64,000 nucleotides of DNA from Strigops habroptila (lineage: Eukaryota > Chordata > Aves > Psittaciformes > Psittacidae). The position numbers were made by a program, and so were the translations under genes. The notes under the pieces were generated by a model, which saw only the letters and a list, made by a program, of their open reading frames with translations, searched no databases and was not told the origin of the DNA. Below, piece after piece: positions 1-28,750 of the stretch. Where the stretch lies: contig NC_044283.2 in NCBI RefSeq assembly GCF_004027225.2, positions 33,316,707 to 33,380,706 of the forward strand. Reading direction: 5' to 3'. The first letter of the stretch is position 1. Every line of letters starts with the position of its first letter.

Positions 1-1616
1 AAGTGCATTGTGCCCAAGCTGGCCTCAAGTCAGAGTCTCCCAGAGTGAGCAGATTATGCTCAGGGCCTTGACTGTGGTTTTCAGTACTTTTGGTGCCTAT
101 TTATTAAAATGTGAAATAATACAGGTTTCCATAGGCAGGGAGCTGTGGCCAGATAGCATTTGCTTAGCTTGATTTTGTCAGTGTTCATGTCCTGCTGTCT
201 CTTCATTTCCCTGCAGAAAAGTGCCATGCAGAAAAGTGGAGCTAAATATATTTGCGGTCTTTAAACTCTCAGAGTTCTACAAATGAAGATGTTAATTAAA
301 TTATTTACTGTTATTTATCAGCTACAGGAATGAAAATATCCTTCTTAAATGTACTAATCACACTTACTCTAATCAAAGCTATACTAGAACAAGTTCATTT
401 CCTTGCTATAGCTTTCAAACATAAAACAAATTAGAGCAAAAGTGCCACCTAGTGAGAAAACTGCTGAAAGTTATTTTAGAATTCATGAAAATGCTTCTTT
501 TTCCCTGATATTTTAGCTGAACATGCAGAAAATGTTAAAGAAGTCAGAGGCTTACTGAGAGCCATACAAACCTTTCTGTAGATAAGCAGAACAACTTTAT
601 CCAAAGAAATATACAACCTCTTTATTCCATCTCTTTTTCATGTTTATAGTTATTGCAGTGCTTCCACAAGCCCGTTCTGCCCATCTTAAAGTTTTAGACT
701 CTTTGAAGTCTAAAGTTTTGGATTATGTATACTCATCCAATATGAATTATGTGTTTTATTAACTGTTCACCACAGCTGTTCCATCAACAGAGCTCATAAA
801 ATTAGAGGTATTAAGTGAAGTTTATGGCATCAAGTCATCAGTCAAAGCAGCCAAATCCCAGGAAGCCCAGAACAAAGAAGCAGCTCTAAAGCTGACATAC
901 CTTTGTCTTTTCCCTGCTATACCTTCTCCCCATCCCCCATGGGATCTCACAGCTCCTCTCTCCTTCCCCAGTCACATTGGGTGATCTTTTGAATATGGTT
1001 TTTGTTCCCTACTCAATATGTTTGACAGAAGCTCAAAACCAAAATGCTCATGCTTACAGTTCTTAAATGGTGAACCATGTGGAGAAGAAGGGTATCACTC
1101 ATGGTGCAGAAGTGTAAAAGCTTCAGGAGTGCTATAGATTGTGCTTCCATAAGAAGCGCTTTTCCATAAGCAGCACTCAACCAACAGGAATGACTGAAAA
1201 AGTGATGCTGCACTAGGAGCAAGCTGCAGGGAGGCTTCATCACCCATTAACACCCCAGAATAGTGGTTTCTAATGATTTCTCAAATATAGTGGAAATAGT
1301 AGTTTCTCCAGATCTCCTAAAGTAAGTACAATCATACCATTCTACACATCTGCCCTTACCCATTGATAAAAAAAAAAAAAGCCATTTGATGTTAACATTT
1401 CAATAAACTCAAGGGGGATTTTTAGTAGGTATCTTTATATGTCTTTGTGTCTCTGTGTGTGTTTGTGTGTATAAATTAATATAGAAAGTGTAGTAAACCT
1501 TATTGACTCATTTTGCAAATGTTGAGATCCACTTTAAAACCACAGGCTCCTGCTAGGTGAAAGCCATGTAAAAATCTGTGGTGAATATGTACACTTATAA
1601 CACTTTAGATTTAAAT
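1..1616. other. Intergenic, nothing recognised
   Basis: AT-rich single-copy-looking sequence downstream of KLKB1. No splice-flanked coding segment, RNA gene or known repeat seen. Confidence 0.6.
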
Positions 1617-2120
1617 CATTGACCAAGTTTGAGAGTAAGACTAGAGGTAGCCACGCTTAAGCTCTGTCGAGAATTTAGAAATCAAGGGGTTCTATTCAGA
1701 ACCTTGTGACTCAACAGGAGGATTTCCTTATTCCCTGCATCTCTTCCATTAGACATATACTGTTGACCAACTCCGAGACTAAGATTTGACTCAGTTGCAC
1801 CTAAGCTCCACCAAGAGTTTCAAAAGCAGTGGGGTCCACTCTGAACCTCATGACTCAGTGGAAGGGTCTCCTTTACCCTTTTGCACCTTCAGTTTCTATA
1901 CATATCATTTTAGCTTGATTTTACCTTGATTTCCCTTTGGTCCATTCCATTAGGTAGAAACCATTGACCAAGTCCAAGACTACAACTAGACCTAGTGCAC
2001 TTAGGCTCCATCAGGAGTTTAGAAAGCAAGGGGGTCTATTCTGAACCTTGTGACTCAACAGAAGGTCTCCCTTACTCTTCTGTGCCTTTGGTCTCTGTAT
2101 TAATCATTTTAGCTTGATTT
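1617..2120 (+). repeat. Three-unit tandem repeat upstream of the pol relic
   Basis: Three diverged copies start near 1617, 1761 and 1961. Each runs ATTGACCAA(G/C)T, a gap, CT(C/G)AACCT(T/C)(G/A)TGACTCA and CTTA/TTACCCT; units 2 and 3 also share ATCATTTTAGCTTGATTTTACC and are about 200 bp long. An AATAAA (2161-2166) follows. It may be part of the 5' LTR of the relic downstream, but no TG...CA boundary could be fixed. Confidence 0.65.
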
Positions 2121-2255
2121 TACCTCAATTTTCCTTCGTATGTATCATCCATGTAATAAGTAATAAAGTGAATCTTGCCATTGAACGTGTAAGTCACACA
2201 TTTATAAAATCATATTAAAAATACTGTTGCTAATACCTTTGATGGTCATTCTTTG

Positions 2256-3885
2256 AGCAATCCTAAGCCACTCCCTTCATGACAAATTGGTATACTTGGC
2301 AGGATGACAAGTGGTATCACTGGTTACTTACAAAAGCACGGAATAATCCCAAGCCCCAGATTCTCAGAATAATGGGCTCATGATAACTGGCATGATTGGA
2401 AAGCTGTGGAAGAACAGATCTGCAAGAAGAAACAGAAGGCAGAAAGGCAGCCAAGTTATCTATCTTTGCAAATTGAGCAGCTGTAGAAACGGTTACAGGA
2501 AGAAGAAAGAAGTAATGTTGGAAGAAAAGCTTGTATGATACTTATGAGGCTCCCAATTCCCCTGAGATTTTACAGATTAGGAAATGAATTGTATCCCCTG
2601 AAGAATGGGATGGGAACATAAGGGGTGACCCCAACAATAGCAAACTGGGGCAAGATGATTGTTTCCCTCAGATTCTGCTCATTATGAGGCTAGACCCATC
2701 ATTAAAGAGACATACATTCTGATTCCACTTGGGCCTCAACAACAACTGGTAAAATTCCTAATAAGTGTGGGAGCACAAATCTCAGTATTAACACAACAGA
2801 TTGTACACCAAGATGCTGGGTGTACAATCTGGACATCAAAGAGTTAAAATCACTGGCATAAACAGACCAAGTGTTATCTGCCAAACTGCAAAAGATACTT
2901 TGTGGTTCCCGGGCAAGAAGCGCATGTCGTCTGCTCGCTTCATGGTCAAAGATCACAATGGAAATAACTTGGCTGTTCAGTGAACAGCCAAACCTGGCGC
3001 TGTCCTGATGGCAGCATGTGGTCTTTTGGTTCAAATGTTGACCTTAATCCTAATAAAAACTGGGAGGCGATGATACATCTGCTCTATGCAGCACCTGCAC
3101 TCTCTGATTCAAGGATTACTAATGTACCACAAAGCCCAATTTCTGCTGCAGCACGAAAGGGAATTTTTGAAGTCATAGCTGATTTGGAGAAATGACAAAT
3201 CATCTCCAGAGCCCACTCCCCATATAACTCACCAGTTTGGCCAGTCCAAAAACCGGATGGAAGATGGCGACTAACAATTGATTACCAGTGCTTGAATGCC
3301 AACACAGTCCCACTAATAGCTGCAGTATCCAATATTGCAACTCTAACAGCCACACTACAGCAACTACAAGCAGCCACACGCCCAAGGATGGCAGCACTAG
3401 ATGTAAAGTGTATGTTCTATATGATCCTCTTACAAGAGGAGCATAAAAGAAAATTTATTATTACTAGGGACTGTATACAATACACCTTTAACAGACTGTC
3501 ATGGAACTATAAACATTCACTCACAATTGCTGACTCTGCACTTGCAGAAATTCTACAAACAGTCTCACTTCCTTAGAATGTGAAACTGTACTGATGTATA
3601 AATGATATTCTAGTTGGAGGAGGTTCCCCTGAAACATAGGGGAAGCAGCAGCAGTAGTGTGGCAAGCACTCCATAAAGCACAAGTTGAGATCCATCTGAA
3701 AAACATGAGGAATCAAGTAGAGAAGTAAAATTTTTAGGTACTAAGTGAATTGCAGGTAGTGCAGAATTCCACCAGACAGCGTAAGTGAAATAGAAGAGAG
3801 GCAAATGCCCCAGTCTAGGAAAGAAATACAACAGTTAATGGGAACTTTAGGATATTGGAGGAAATACATACCTGCATTTTTTTTA
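2256..3885 (+). pseudogene. Decayed endogenous retrovirus pro-pol relic
   Basis: Plus-strand fragments resemble a retroviral protease (2659-2983, VKFLISVGAQISVLTQQ with a changed active-site triplet) and reverse transcriptase (2980-3885; IISRAHSPYNSPVWPVQKPD, WRLTIDYQCLN, IQYTFNRLSWNYKHS). The YxDD site reads CINDILV (about 3597-3617), so the catalytic pair is damaged. A TGA at 3193-3195 and several stops after 3576 break the frame; thumb-like sequence (LMGTLGYWRKYIPAF) continues to about 3885. No RNase H or integrase is visible. It is a different, older family from the intron-10 provirus. Only this partial record is given; the copy is dead. Confidence 0.85.
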
Positions 3886-4787
3886 TAATTGCTTGCCCGC
3901 TATACTCACTTTAATGAAAGGGAAAACCACGGAAATGGAAGCCAGAACACAAAGAAGCAGTCAAGATCCCAAACCACCAACTTCACAACACACTGTACCT
4001 GTCCTTTGGGGGCAAAATTGAGCAAAGAGGTGACTGGGAGACAAAATCAGTTTGTAAAATCAATGGGAAAAGGAGTGGAATTACGGTCATGACGCTGAGA
4101 ATTTGGACTGGTACATCCATGCAGAACAGAAAGTCATAACAGAGGTGTGTGGCAATAAGCTCAAGTCTGAGTGCAGTACATTCATGTTATGGCAGCGCTG
4201 TGCTTCAGACAACTGTACAACTTATTAGCACACAAAGAGCTAATTAGCCTGTTTCTGCACCGTACTTCATTAAGCTTCAGATGCTGGGATATAGTTGCAT
4301 GGGCCTGGAAGGGGTGTCTAGGTGCTTCATCATGGTTTTAGTTCCAAGTGCCCAGATGAGTATCTGCCGTTTGGGCTGGTCTTTCTTCCGCTTGCACTGA
4401 TTTATGTTGTTTCTTCCAGCTCTTCTCTCAGTAACTTTACTTCAGCTTTAGTTCCTATCATCTCCTCCTAATCTTTTCTTGCATGCCCTGTGCATATAGT
4501 ACTCTTCATTCGGTGTCATCATCTGCCCTTCCTGGTCTTTACAAACAAACCAGCTAACAAAAAAGTGGGAACTGAGTCAAAACTGGCTAATATCACACTG
4601 TGATGTGAGAAGAGTATCAAATGTATGAAGGGTGACTACAGAAAGTGAAAAAAAAAAATGATGACAATAAAAGCCTACGTTCCCCTCTCCATGTTTTCCA
4701 TTTACATGGTAGGTAGCACAAGAAGTACTAGAATTAAACTGCAAGATTATTTCAGTCAGTGACAAGGGAAAACTTTGTAGTGGTAAA

Positions 4788-4975
4788 GATCATTGAGCAC
4801 TGGAATAGCTTGCACAAGGTGACTGTAGAACCTCTGTTGCTAGAAGCTAGAGAAACTCTAGTCATGAATAACATAGGGGTTCTTGATTGTGCATGAGGGC
4901 AGGATGGTGCACTACTTAATCTCTAAAGACCTTCTCCATATCTCTTTTCTAGGATCCTATGAAAATTAAGAAACA
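4788..4975 (+). mobile_element. Probable degenerate CR1 3' end
   Basis: Plus-strand traces of the CR1 3' region: TTGAGCACTGGAATAGCTTG, then a diverged middle, then AAAGACCTTCTCCATATCTC and GGATCCTATGA. Identity is low, so this is an old copy. Confidence 0.4.
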
Positions 4976-5649
4976 TTAAGAAGATGCAAAACAACTGTTT
5001 CACATCTCCACTGCATAGCTCTCACAAAAACACGTCTTGTAACATATAACACTCCACAGTAACTCTAATATGTCTATATATATTTCTAACATGACTTACA
5101 ACACAAAGATCATATGAAAAACAAGTAATTTACTATTACAGAAAATGCTTGACTATAAACGTGTATTATTTAATATCTGCTATTATTGTTCAAAGAGGCA
5201 AAATACTGTTGGCCTCAATTTGAAGTGGAAATGCATTTTTAATATATCATAAAGCAGATATTTCATTTAAAAAATGAGCTAGCAATAATTTTCCAAAGTA
5301 TTTTCCATACATACTGGAAATTTGGCATTCACATTTTAATTTAACTGCATGAGTTCTCCTACTATGAAGACCACCACCATGAATTATTTTCATTCCATCC
5401 AGTTCCTTATTTTTCAGCACCGAAGATGCATTTTTCGTGACAGCAGAACAACAATTTTTCACAGAACAAATAAAACTTTCCTCAGGAACAGCTGTTTCCT
5501 TTTGCATATTGCTGTCACGAGGTATACCTCTGAGAAACAAAAGAGGGAGCTCCAGAGGCCTACAGAACACTGCAGAATACTGCAATTCCTCTTTATTACT
5601 CCTGTAGCCACAACCTTAAAAGTTGCGGAAAACAACACAAAAAAAGTGG

Positions 5650-5672
5650 AAAAAAAAAAAAAAAAAAAAAAA
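5650..5672 (+). repeat. A23 homopolymer
   Basis: 23 A followed by a purine-rich segment (GAGGGAAAGAAAGAGAAGGG). It could be the tail of an old retroposed sequence in plus orientation, but no source gene is recognisable upstream. Confidence 0.8.
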
Positions 5673-7733
5673 GAGGGAAAGAAAGAGAAGGGAACCTTGG
5701 GGGAAAAAGGGAGAAGAAAAAAGCATATGAATGCTGTGCGCATTTCAAAAAGAAGCTGACAGCATTATTATGAGAAAGCATTAAAGGTTATCGGTTTGAC
5801 ATTGCATATGCTCTTTTGGCAAATATACAGCTTGAGTATTGGCAAACAGGTATTTTGGATGGTCTCCTGACGATTCTTCTTTAGAGAGTTTCAGTCTCTG
5901 TTTTCATACTGAAGCAATTCCTTTATTTCTCCCGCAGCGATTTTTCAGCTGTCTCCATTCCTTCCCCATGAGGACAGAACCACATCTGAATGCCAGGAAT
6001 CTTTCTTCTTTCGCTGGGTTTTTGGTTTGGGGTTTTTTTTTTCCCCTGTTCTTTCTCAGTCCCTTATGTAAGTCTCTAGGGTTTTGACAGCATGTCTGAA
6101 GTTTGCTGATATTTTAAACCAGTTGTGGATTAAACAGGGCATGAAAAGGACATCAGCACCTACGTTTATCTCCTATTCTGCTTCTGTAGTGCCAGCAAAA
6201 GGTCTCAACACAGTGATATGCCCTCCCTCTCCCCCTTGATCTAATCCCCACACCACATGCCAGACTTTGCCTATTGGTTTTCTGAACACCCACAGCCTTC
6301 ACTGGGATTCCCAAAGCGGGAGATCTTCAGCACTGTGCACCACCAGCAATGCAAGCTGCCATATCCAGGAGCCTACCGCAGTGTGGAGGGAAGGCAGCGT
6401 CCTTCTTTCCCAAGACATGCCTGCAGCAGCACCATTCCCTCTCCCCTCCTGGTACACTTGGACTGTTTTCATCCCTGCTTTGAATTTTGATTCTTTAAAA
6501 ACAACCAAACAAAACCAACCCCCCAGCCTTTGAATACAGCTTTGGAATTTCAGGTGTGCTGACTGAGATCAGCTTAGTAATGCACATGCCAAGAGGGACT
6601 CTGACCCCAGGGGCTCTGAGGACACTTAGGCACAGAAACAACTGTTTATAAGCTTGTAGTTGTGGAATTACATTTTTCCCCCAGTGTTATTTGCAAATAA
6701 ATAATAAAAAAAATAAACAGAGAAGTCCTTTTCAGCAGCTTGATTGCTTTCTCCTCTAAGTTTCAGATGCTTAATTTCTAATTTTCATTGCCTCATTTAC
6801 TTGTAAGCCACTCCTGCTGTTCACCTCCATAACACATCCAGGATGGCCGTGTGGCAATTATGAATAGTGCTCTAGAACAGTTTCAGCAATTGAGGTAATG
6901 TAGATGAAACAAGCTCGTGAAGCCTGGCAAAACCAACGCTACATCCTACACCTTCCTTTCTGATACATTTCTGTGAAATGCTGCTTCTTACTATTGGAAA
7001 GTAATACATTTTTGACTGCTGTTTCTCACACTGTTAATTTTGGTCATGAAACATATTTGCTACCTGACACAAAATAAGGAGAAAGAAAAAAGGAAAAAAA
7101 GGATAAAAGGAAAAAAAGTGAGGCAAAGGAAAACGAGAAAGCTGTTTCTTTAATGAAGGAGAGCTAGGATTCTGGAAAATAAAAATATCTTGTGCTAAAG
7201 AGCAATGACATATGATGTCCCTAGAAGGGGTGATTCTTTTATTGACTTTCTGGATATTCTGCTTCAAGTGAATTAGACCCACATTACCATTCTTGCCACA
7301 GAAGTTTCCACAGAAATTAGAACAATATAAGTGAAAGACGGCACTGTTACCATACTTGCAAAATTGTTGCTGGAGAGCTTGCTTCGGCCTCTGGTTTTGT
7401 TTTCTCAATTAGTACTGTCAGTTTTTGGCGAATTCATGAAGAAATGAGGTTTATACAACTGTATAGGCTTCTTTTTGCCTCAGCTTCCTTTTTGCAAGCC
7501 CCTTAGTAATTTTGTAACCGGTTGGTCCATTTCAACCAAATTCAGACAAGGAAGGGAAATCTCTATTACTATGTCCAAACCTCAGGAGTCAGAAGCAGTT
7601 CACAGCTCCCAATCCGTACATGCCTTGCAACCTTTTCTACTCCCATTTTATGCTAGCAAGGACAGAAGAAATCAATAGTTCAGATATATTCTTTTTTTTT
7701 TTTCCTGCCAAATCAGTGACCACAGAGCTTATT

Positions 7734-7752
7734 TTTATTACTGCTTTTTATT
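7734..7752 (-). terminator. Two AATAAA polyadenylation signals for KLKB1
   Basis: On the minus strand AATAAA occurs at 7752-7747 and again at 7739-7734, about 170-190 nt past the TAG. They are the first such signals downstream, which gives a short 3' UTR. Confidence 0.6.
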
Positions 7753-7919
7753 TGGTAATGGCAAAGTTCATTCATTCTTGCTTTCTACTTTTTTAATCAA
7801 GTCTTTTACGTTCCAGGCTAACAAGAAATACCATTTAAAAAAAGCTAATACACTTTATCACATTGCTTCTAGGTTTACTTTTCCACTACCTCCCTTTGAA
7901 CCAGTTGGTCACTCCCATG

Positions 7920-24076
<16,157 letters not shown>

Positions 24077-24617
24077 CCTAAAAAACACAAAATCATTCTT
24101 TAGGATATGTTTAATAAAGGGTGTATACTTAGTTTTATAAAGTACTATAAGGCATATCACTGATTTACGCTTGTACTTAACATCATTAATTCAAAATTAC
24201 ATTGAGAATTACAAATTACAGCTGTGATATGCAGTTGAGGGATATATAAAGTAATTTATAAAAGCAACAAAAGTTTATTTTTTACTTGTGGTTTCAAGCA
24301 AAGCTTGTAAGTGTTCAGAGAATTTCTGTTTTGTTTTACAGCAGAATATTTATTCTTGTTTAGACTGGGAACAATATTCCAATAAAATGCCATTATTAAT
24401 CTTTACTCTGTCCTGGTAGTTAAGTGGATACAATTATCAACGTAGCAAACAAATGACTAGCACTCACTGCTTCTGGTATATGTCGTATGAATTTTAAACC
24501 TTTTTTTTTTTTTTTAATACACATGCTACAATTAAGCTATCAAAGAATCAAATAAATGAATCACTCAACACAATCCATAAATAGAGCAGCATACATTGCC
24601 TTCTGGCTATGAAAACC

Positions 24618-24647
24618 TGTCCTGGGTTCAGCACTTCAACCACAACA
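24618..24647 (+). mobile_element. 30-bp LTR relic with target duplication in KLKB1 intron 1
   Basis: Begins TGTCCTGGGTTCAGC (15 of 15 with the LTR 5' end) and ends TTCAACCACAACA, close to the LTR 3' end once a CpG is allowed to decay. It is flanked by direct AAACC repeats (24613-24617 and 24648-24652). I read it as an LTR that lost its interior while keeping both termini and the duplication. Confidence 0.55.
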
Positions 24648-24697
24648 AAACCTTTCACTGAATATCAGTTGTGAAGTTGCAATAATGACTACATACC

Positions 24698-24760
24698 TGA
24701 ACATACAGTAGGTCTGGACGAACGGATAAGGTTTATGCTTTACAAAAAGAAAAAAAAATT
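24698..24760 (-). promoter_or_regulatory. Possible KLKB1 5'-UTR exon 1 region
   Basis: About 620 nt upstream of the start-codon exon there is a strong donor on the minus strand (TTCAG|GTATGT, exon end at about 24697). The mammalian gene has a noncoding first exon, so one is expected here. The exon's 5' limit and promoter cannot be set; upstream is an A/T-rich tract without a clear TATA box. Confidence 0.3.
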
Positions 24761-27700
24761 AAAAAAAAGAAAAAAAGAATAAGTCAACAGTTTATGTTAA
24801 ATATTACTATGCCTGCAATGCTAACTTATCTTTTATATTTACTTTGAATGGCTACTCTTTCTGTCTGTCAATATTGTTACCGACCTTGGGCCTTTTTCAA
24901 AGCATACATCATCCAGGTTCAAATCAATGTGCAGGTTTCACACTCGCTGAGGATCTGCCTCTTGATGACATTCGAAAATAAAAGACAAATCCCTGGATCA
25001 GAACAGCCAGAGTATCTGCTACTAGCACAAGAACCTACATAAAGGAAATGAGATCTCAAGAATAAACCCTGAGTTGGGGCAGGGAAGAAATCCACATGAA
25101 ATCCTTAAGACTAATGACTCAGACCAAGAAAATGACACCATTAAGAAACTTCTGTAGTCAAGGACAGAATTATCACCCATGTTTTCTTACTATTACACTA
25201 TTTTCTAGAAGCACTCTTGGCAAATAGAGACAGCTATATTCTTCAATTATGTATTCTGTGCTATTTTTTCTTTAACATCAGCTCAAGTTCTTATTCTTCC
25301 TTTTCAGTATTCTGTAGAAATTATCCCATCTACGTCTTCCAAGTAGTTTTACTGTGGTCTTTTCTATGCTTCTGAGAGTGTCTTCAGTCTGCCAGAAGCC
25401 AGAAAAATAAAAACCCTCTTTGCAGATATACCAAATGTAAATGCAACAACAAGAAGTAGTCGAACTTAATTTATAGCTGATCTGAATCGTTTGTTTTGAT
25501 TTCTACAATTCTTTTAACATGTGTAACCAAAGCAAAATAAATTTCAAACAAACAAAAAAAAAAATCAAAAAACTTTCAAATATTAAAAGAAAGAGGTGCT
25601 TAGTGAAATTGCCAAAAGGACAACTCTTGCCTCCTCCCCACTCTTTTCCCACTTTTCTCTTAGACTGAATATTCTGGAAAGACAGATACATACGGTCTAT
25701 GCAAAAATTATTAGATCAAAGCATTTCACCCAACTGTGACCCTTCTGAGCATCCTAATGATGAAATGACTTATCCATGACTTGCGAGCTGGCAAGGTCTC
25801 CAGCCCCCCCTTACAGAGGAAGAACTGTCTCAAAGAAAGTCTTGATACTCTCTCCTATGTATCAATTTGCTTTGCCCTCACGTGCTTCTAGGAGAGGACT
25901 CCAATATTTTCAGTGCAGCAGCTTCAATTTCTATGTGTTCTCTTCTGTTTTAGTGTGTAACAGTGACAAAGAAGAGTGCTAGACTGCTTTACGGCAAAAC
26001 ACACTGGTAGCTTATTCCTGTAACATGAAATGTTTTAAGACTGAGATGTCTGTACAGCTCTCACCTTCAGCTCTGAATGGGAGCTTTTCCATTGGCCATG
26101 AGGTGTGTATCATGGCAGTACAGCTCTGGGAGAGAGCTCCAGTCACGACTGAAGTCTTTCTGTGCAACCACAGGTATGTCACTCAGTGTCTCTTTTCTCA
26201 TCTATAAAGTGATGATAATCTTTTACACCTCTGTAAAATTTATCACCTTTACTTCAAATGACAGGATTTTCATAATCCTGAAAGTAATCACAAAACCTAC
26301 CATGTATATTTATAGATAAAACAAGCTGAACTTTTGTGTTTGTGTTTCTCAACCTGCACTAGTATTCAATTAAAATAATTATTTTTTCCTTATTTTGTGT
26401 GTGTGCATTTCACTTGGTGACACAAAGGGGTTAGAAATTCTCTCCAAGGACTTTTACTTCCTTTTCATTTCTCATCTGGGCTTTCCAGCTCAGCTATTGG
26501 GCAGTGTTACTTCACTTCATTACTGTCTTATTAAAAAACAAAACCCCAAGAAAACTCCAACCCCACACTTCTGGAAAAGTAAGGTATACAGTTCAAATCT
26601 GCAGAAAAAACAGGGCAGATTTGTCATAAATTTCAACAAGATCATGTGTCTTATTATACAATATGCAGTCATACCCATTCTTCAGAAGCTTCTGTAAGAT
26701 TTCATTTCTATAATACATTATCTCTGTTCTAGAAATTTGTCTCAGGAAAAAGAATCTTTCGGTGATGCCTTTTTGTTTTATAAGCAAACTAGTGGGGGGG
26801 AGGGAAGACAAAAGAGACTTTCTTATAGCAGTAATTCTCACATTTAAGTATCACACTCCTTCAAAAAGTCTAAATCATTTTAATCACATCTATATGGACA
26901 TCAGTTGGATTTGAGAATCTAAGAACTAAGGCAGCAATGCTATTCAAAGAGAATCATAACGAGTACGCTTATGTTGGAAAATAGATGCATTTTCTCTCAG
27001 TGGGCCTGCTACTCACATGACAAATGCTCCCCTGTCCACACAGCTGCACTGCTGCTCAGGTCAGCAGAGCTCTACTTCTGTATGGAGACAAGAATGTGTT
27101 ACAAACTCTATGTTCATGAATGAATTATTCTATGTTATATTATAGGACATATTTACTACAGGGCAAATTATAAAATATGCTGAGACAAATTCTCAGCTGG
27201 TACCATTTTACTGAGTTTCACTGAAATCCAAAGAGATTACATGGTTTAAACTAGGAGAAGAGCTAAAAATTCAAAGTGCATAAAATACCAAAACCATTTA
27301 ACACTTCTTAGGCTCATAAAGGCTACACACACAAGATTACTGTTGTCTGAATTCCCTTATTGTATTCATTTAGCTATCAATAATATTCTGGCAACCAAAT
27401 CAGGATATTGTAATTAAGATTCAGTAATTCAGATGGCAGAGTTAAAAGAAGAGCTCATCAAAACGCTGACGAAATTGAAACACTTTTTGATGATACAAGT
27501 GTAAAATATAGATCAATCATCTGAAAGAAAAAGGATTGCTTGTTTCTGCTTTGAATGTTTCATTTTGACTTGGCATTTAAAAACAAAACAAAACCTGCTT
27601 CAGCTTAAGATGTCAGCAAGTTCTTCAAGATTAAATCTCCCTGGCAGTGCAATTACCTACTAGACTGATATTGCTTTTTGCCTATTTTCGCTGTGATTTA

Positions 27701-28061
27701 TGCAAAATCTCATTCATCTGCAAACCTGTCTGGAATTAATGAATTGTTTCATCTCAGGAAAAGAATAAATGGACATTACTCTGATTTAGGTCTAATTCTG
27801 CCTCATAAAACAAAATCTCACATTTCTTAATGGCAATCCTATTCAAAAAGCAGCTTCAACATGGGAGAGGATCTGCTTTCTGATGAGATATCCACCAGTC
27901 GTGACATGGAACAAGAGGAAGAGCATCTCAGACAGCATGAGGGAAGGAAAGTTCCAGTAAGGCAGGAACAACACAGGTTTTCATTTTGATGTGGCATGGC
28001 TTTGTGGACATCCCTCCATCTGAAAGAGGATGCTATGATAAGATGAACCTAGTTCTGAATG
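24761..28061. other. Intergenic upstream of KLKB1, nothing recognised
   Basis: About 3.3 kb of AT-rich sequence without exon-like segments on either strand. Any KLKB1 promoter should lie at its left edge. Confidence 0.55.
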
Positions 28062-28603
28062 CAGCAGGGAAAAAAATAAACCCAAACCAAAAACCACCAA
28101 AACCAAAACCCCTCAACCCGCCCCCCCCCCCCCCCCCAAAAAAAAAAAACAAAACCCAAACAAGCCAAAGAGTCTAGAGCATTCTCTGTGTATCTTTAAT
28201 TCTCTATGGTTACCATTATGTACATGACAAAGGAGAGCAAAATAATGCTACTAAAATAAGATCCAGAAATTAAATCTTGATCCTTCCTTTTCACAATCAA
28301 CAACCTGGAACCTCGTCATCTGATTCCAGATGACATTGTCTGAGTGAAGAATCCACTCTCTCACCAAGCCAGTCTTCTTTTGTTTGACTTAATTTCACCT
28401 AAAATGGCTGCAAAAAAATGGCTAGAATAAGTTATTCACTGACCTGTAGGAAGTGCTTGATTGCACATTGTACTGAAATAAAAGCAGTATAGTAGTTCTA
28501 TATCCTGCGACTACATGTCAATAGCAGTCTTGCTAGAAATACAGCCCAGAAATAACTGCACATCAGATGTCAAACAAAATCAATCCAGACCAAATTCAGG
28601 ATC

Positions 28604-28639
<36 letters not shown>

Positions 28640-28750
28640 GTGTATATATATATAAATAAAAGTTGCAAATATTAAGCAACAAATCACTACTGGGTTTTTT
28701 TTTTTGTTTGGTTTTTTTGGGGTGGTTTTTTTTTTTTTTTTTTGCAAAAG
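28062..28750. repeat. Cluster of homopolymer and low-complexity tracts
   Basis: Contains an AAACC-rich stretch, a C19 run followed by A11 (about 28,118-28,149), an A29 run (28,609-28,637) with TA repeats, and a T/G tract (28,693-28,743). Intergenic between KLKB1 and CYP4V2. Confidence 0.9.

Larger units (their letters stand above)
3890..7733. other. Intergenic between the pol relic and the KLKB1 3' end
   Basis: Apart from a degenerate CR1 (4788-4975) and A/T-rich runs, I see no coding or RNA feature. Open frames such as 5349-5759 owe their length to the purine tract at 5650-5740. Confidence 0.6.

Noticed and set aside
5349-5759. 136-codon plus-strand frame with Lys-rich tail
   Set aside because: Length comes from the A23 and purine run. 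No domain, no splice context, and the opposite strand is equally open.
28110-28177. Pro/Lys-rich short frame and possible CRISPR-like spacing of homopolymers
   Set aside because: Homopolymer C and A runs only; a vertebrate genome has no CRISPR arrays and no repeat-spacer pattern exists.
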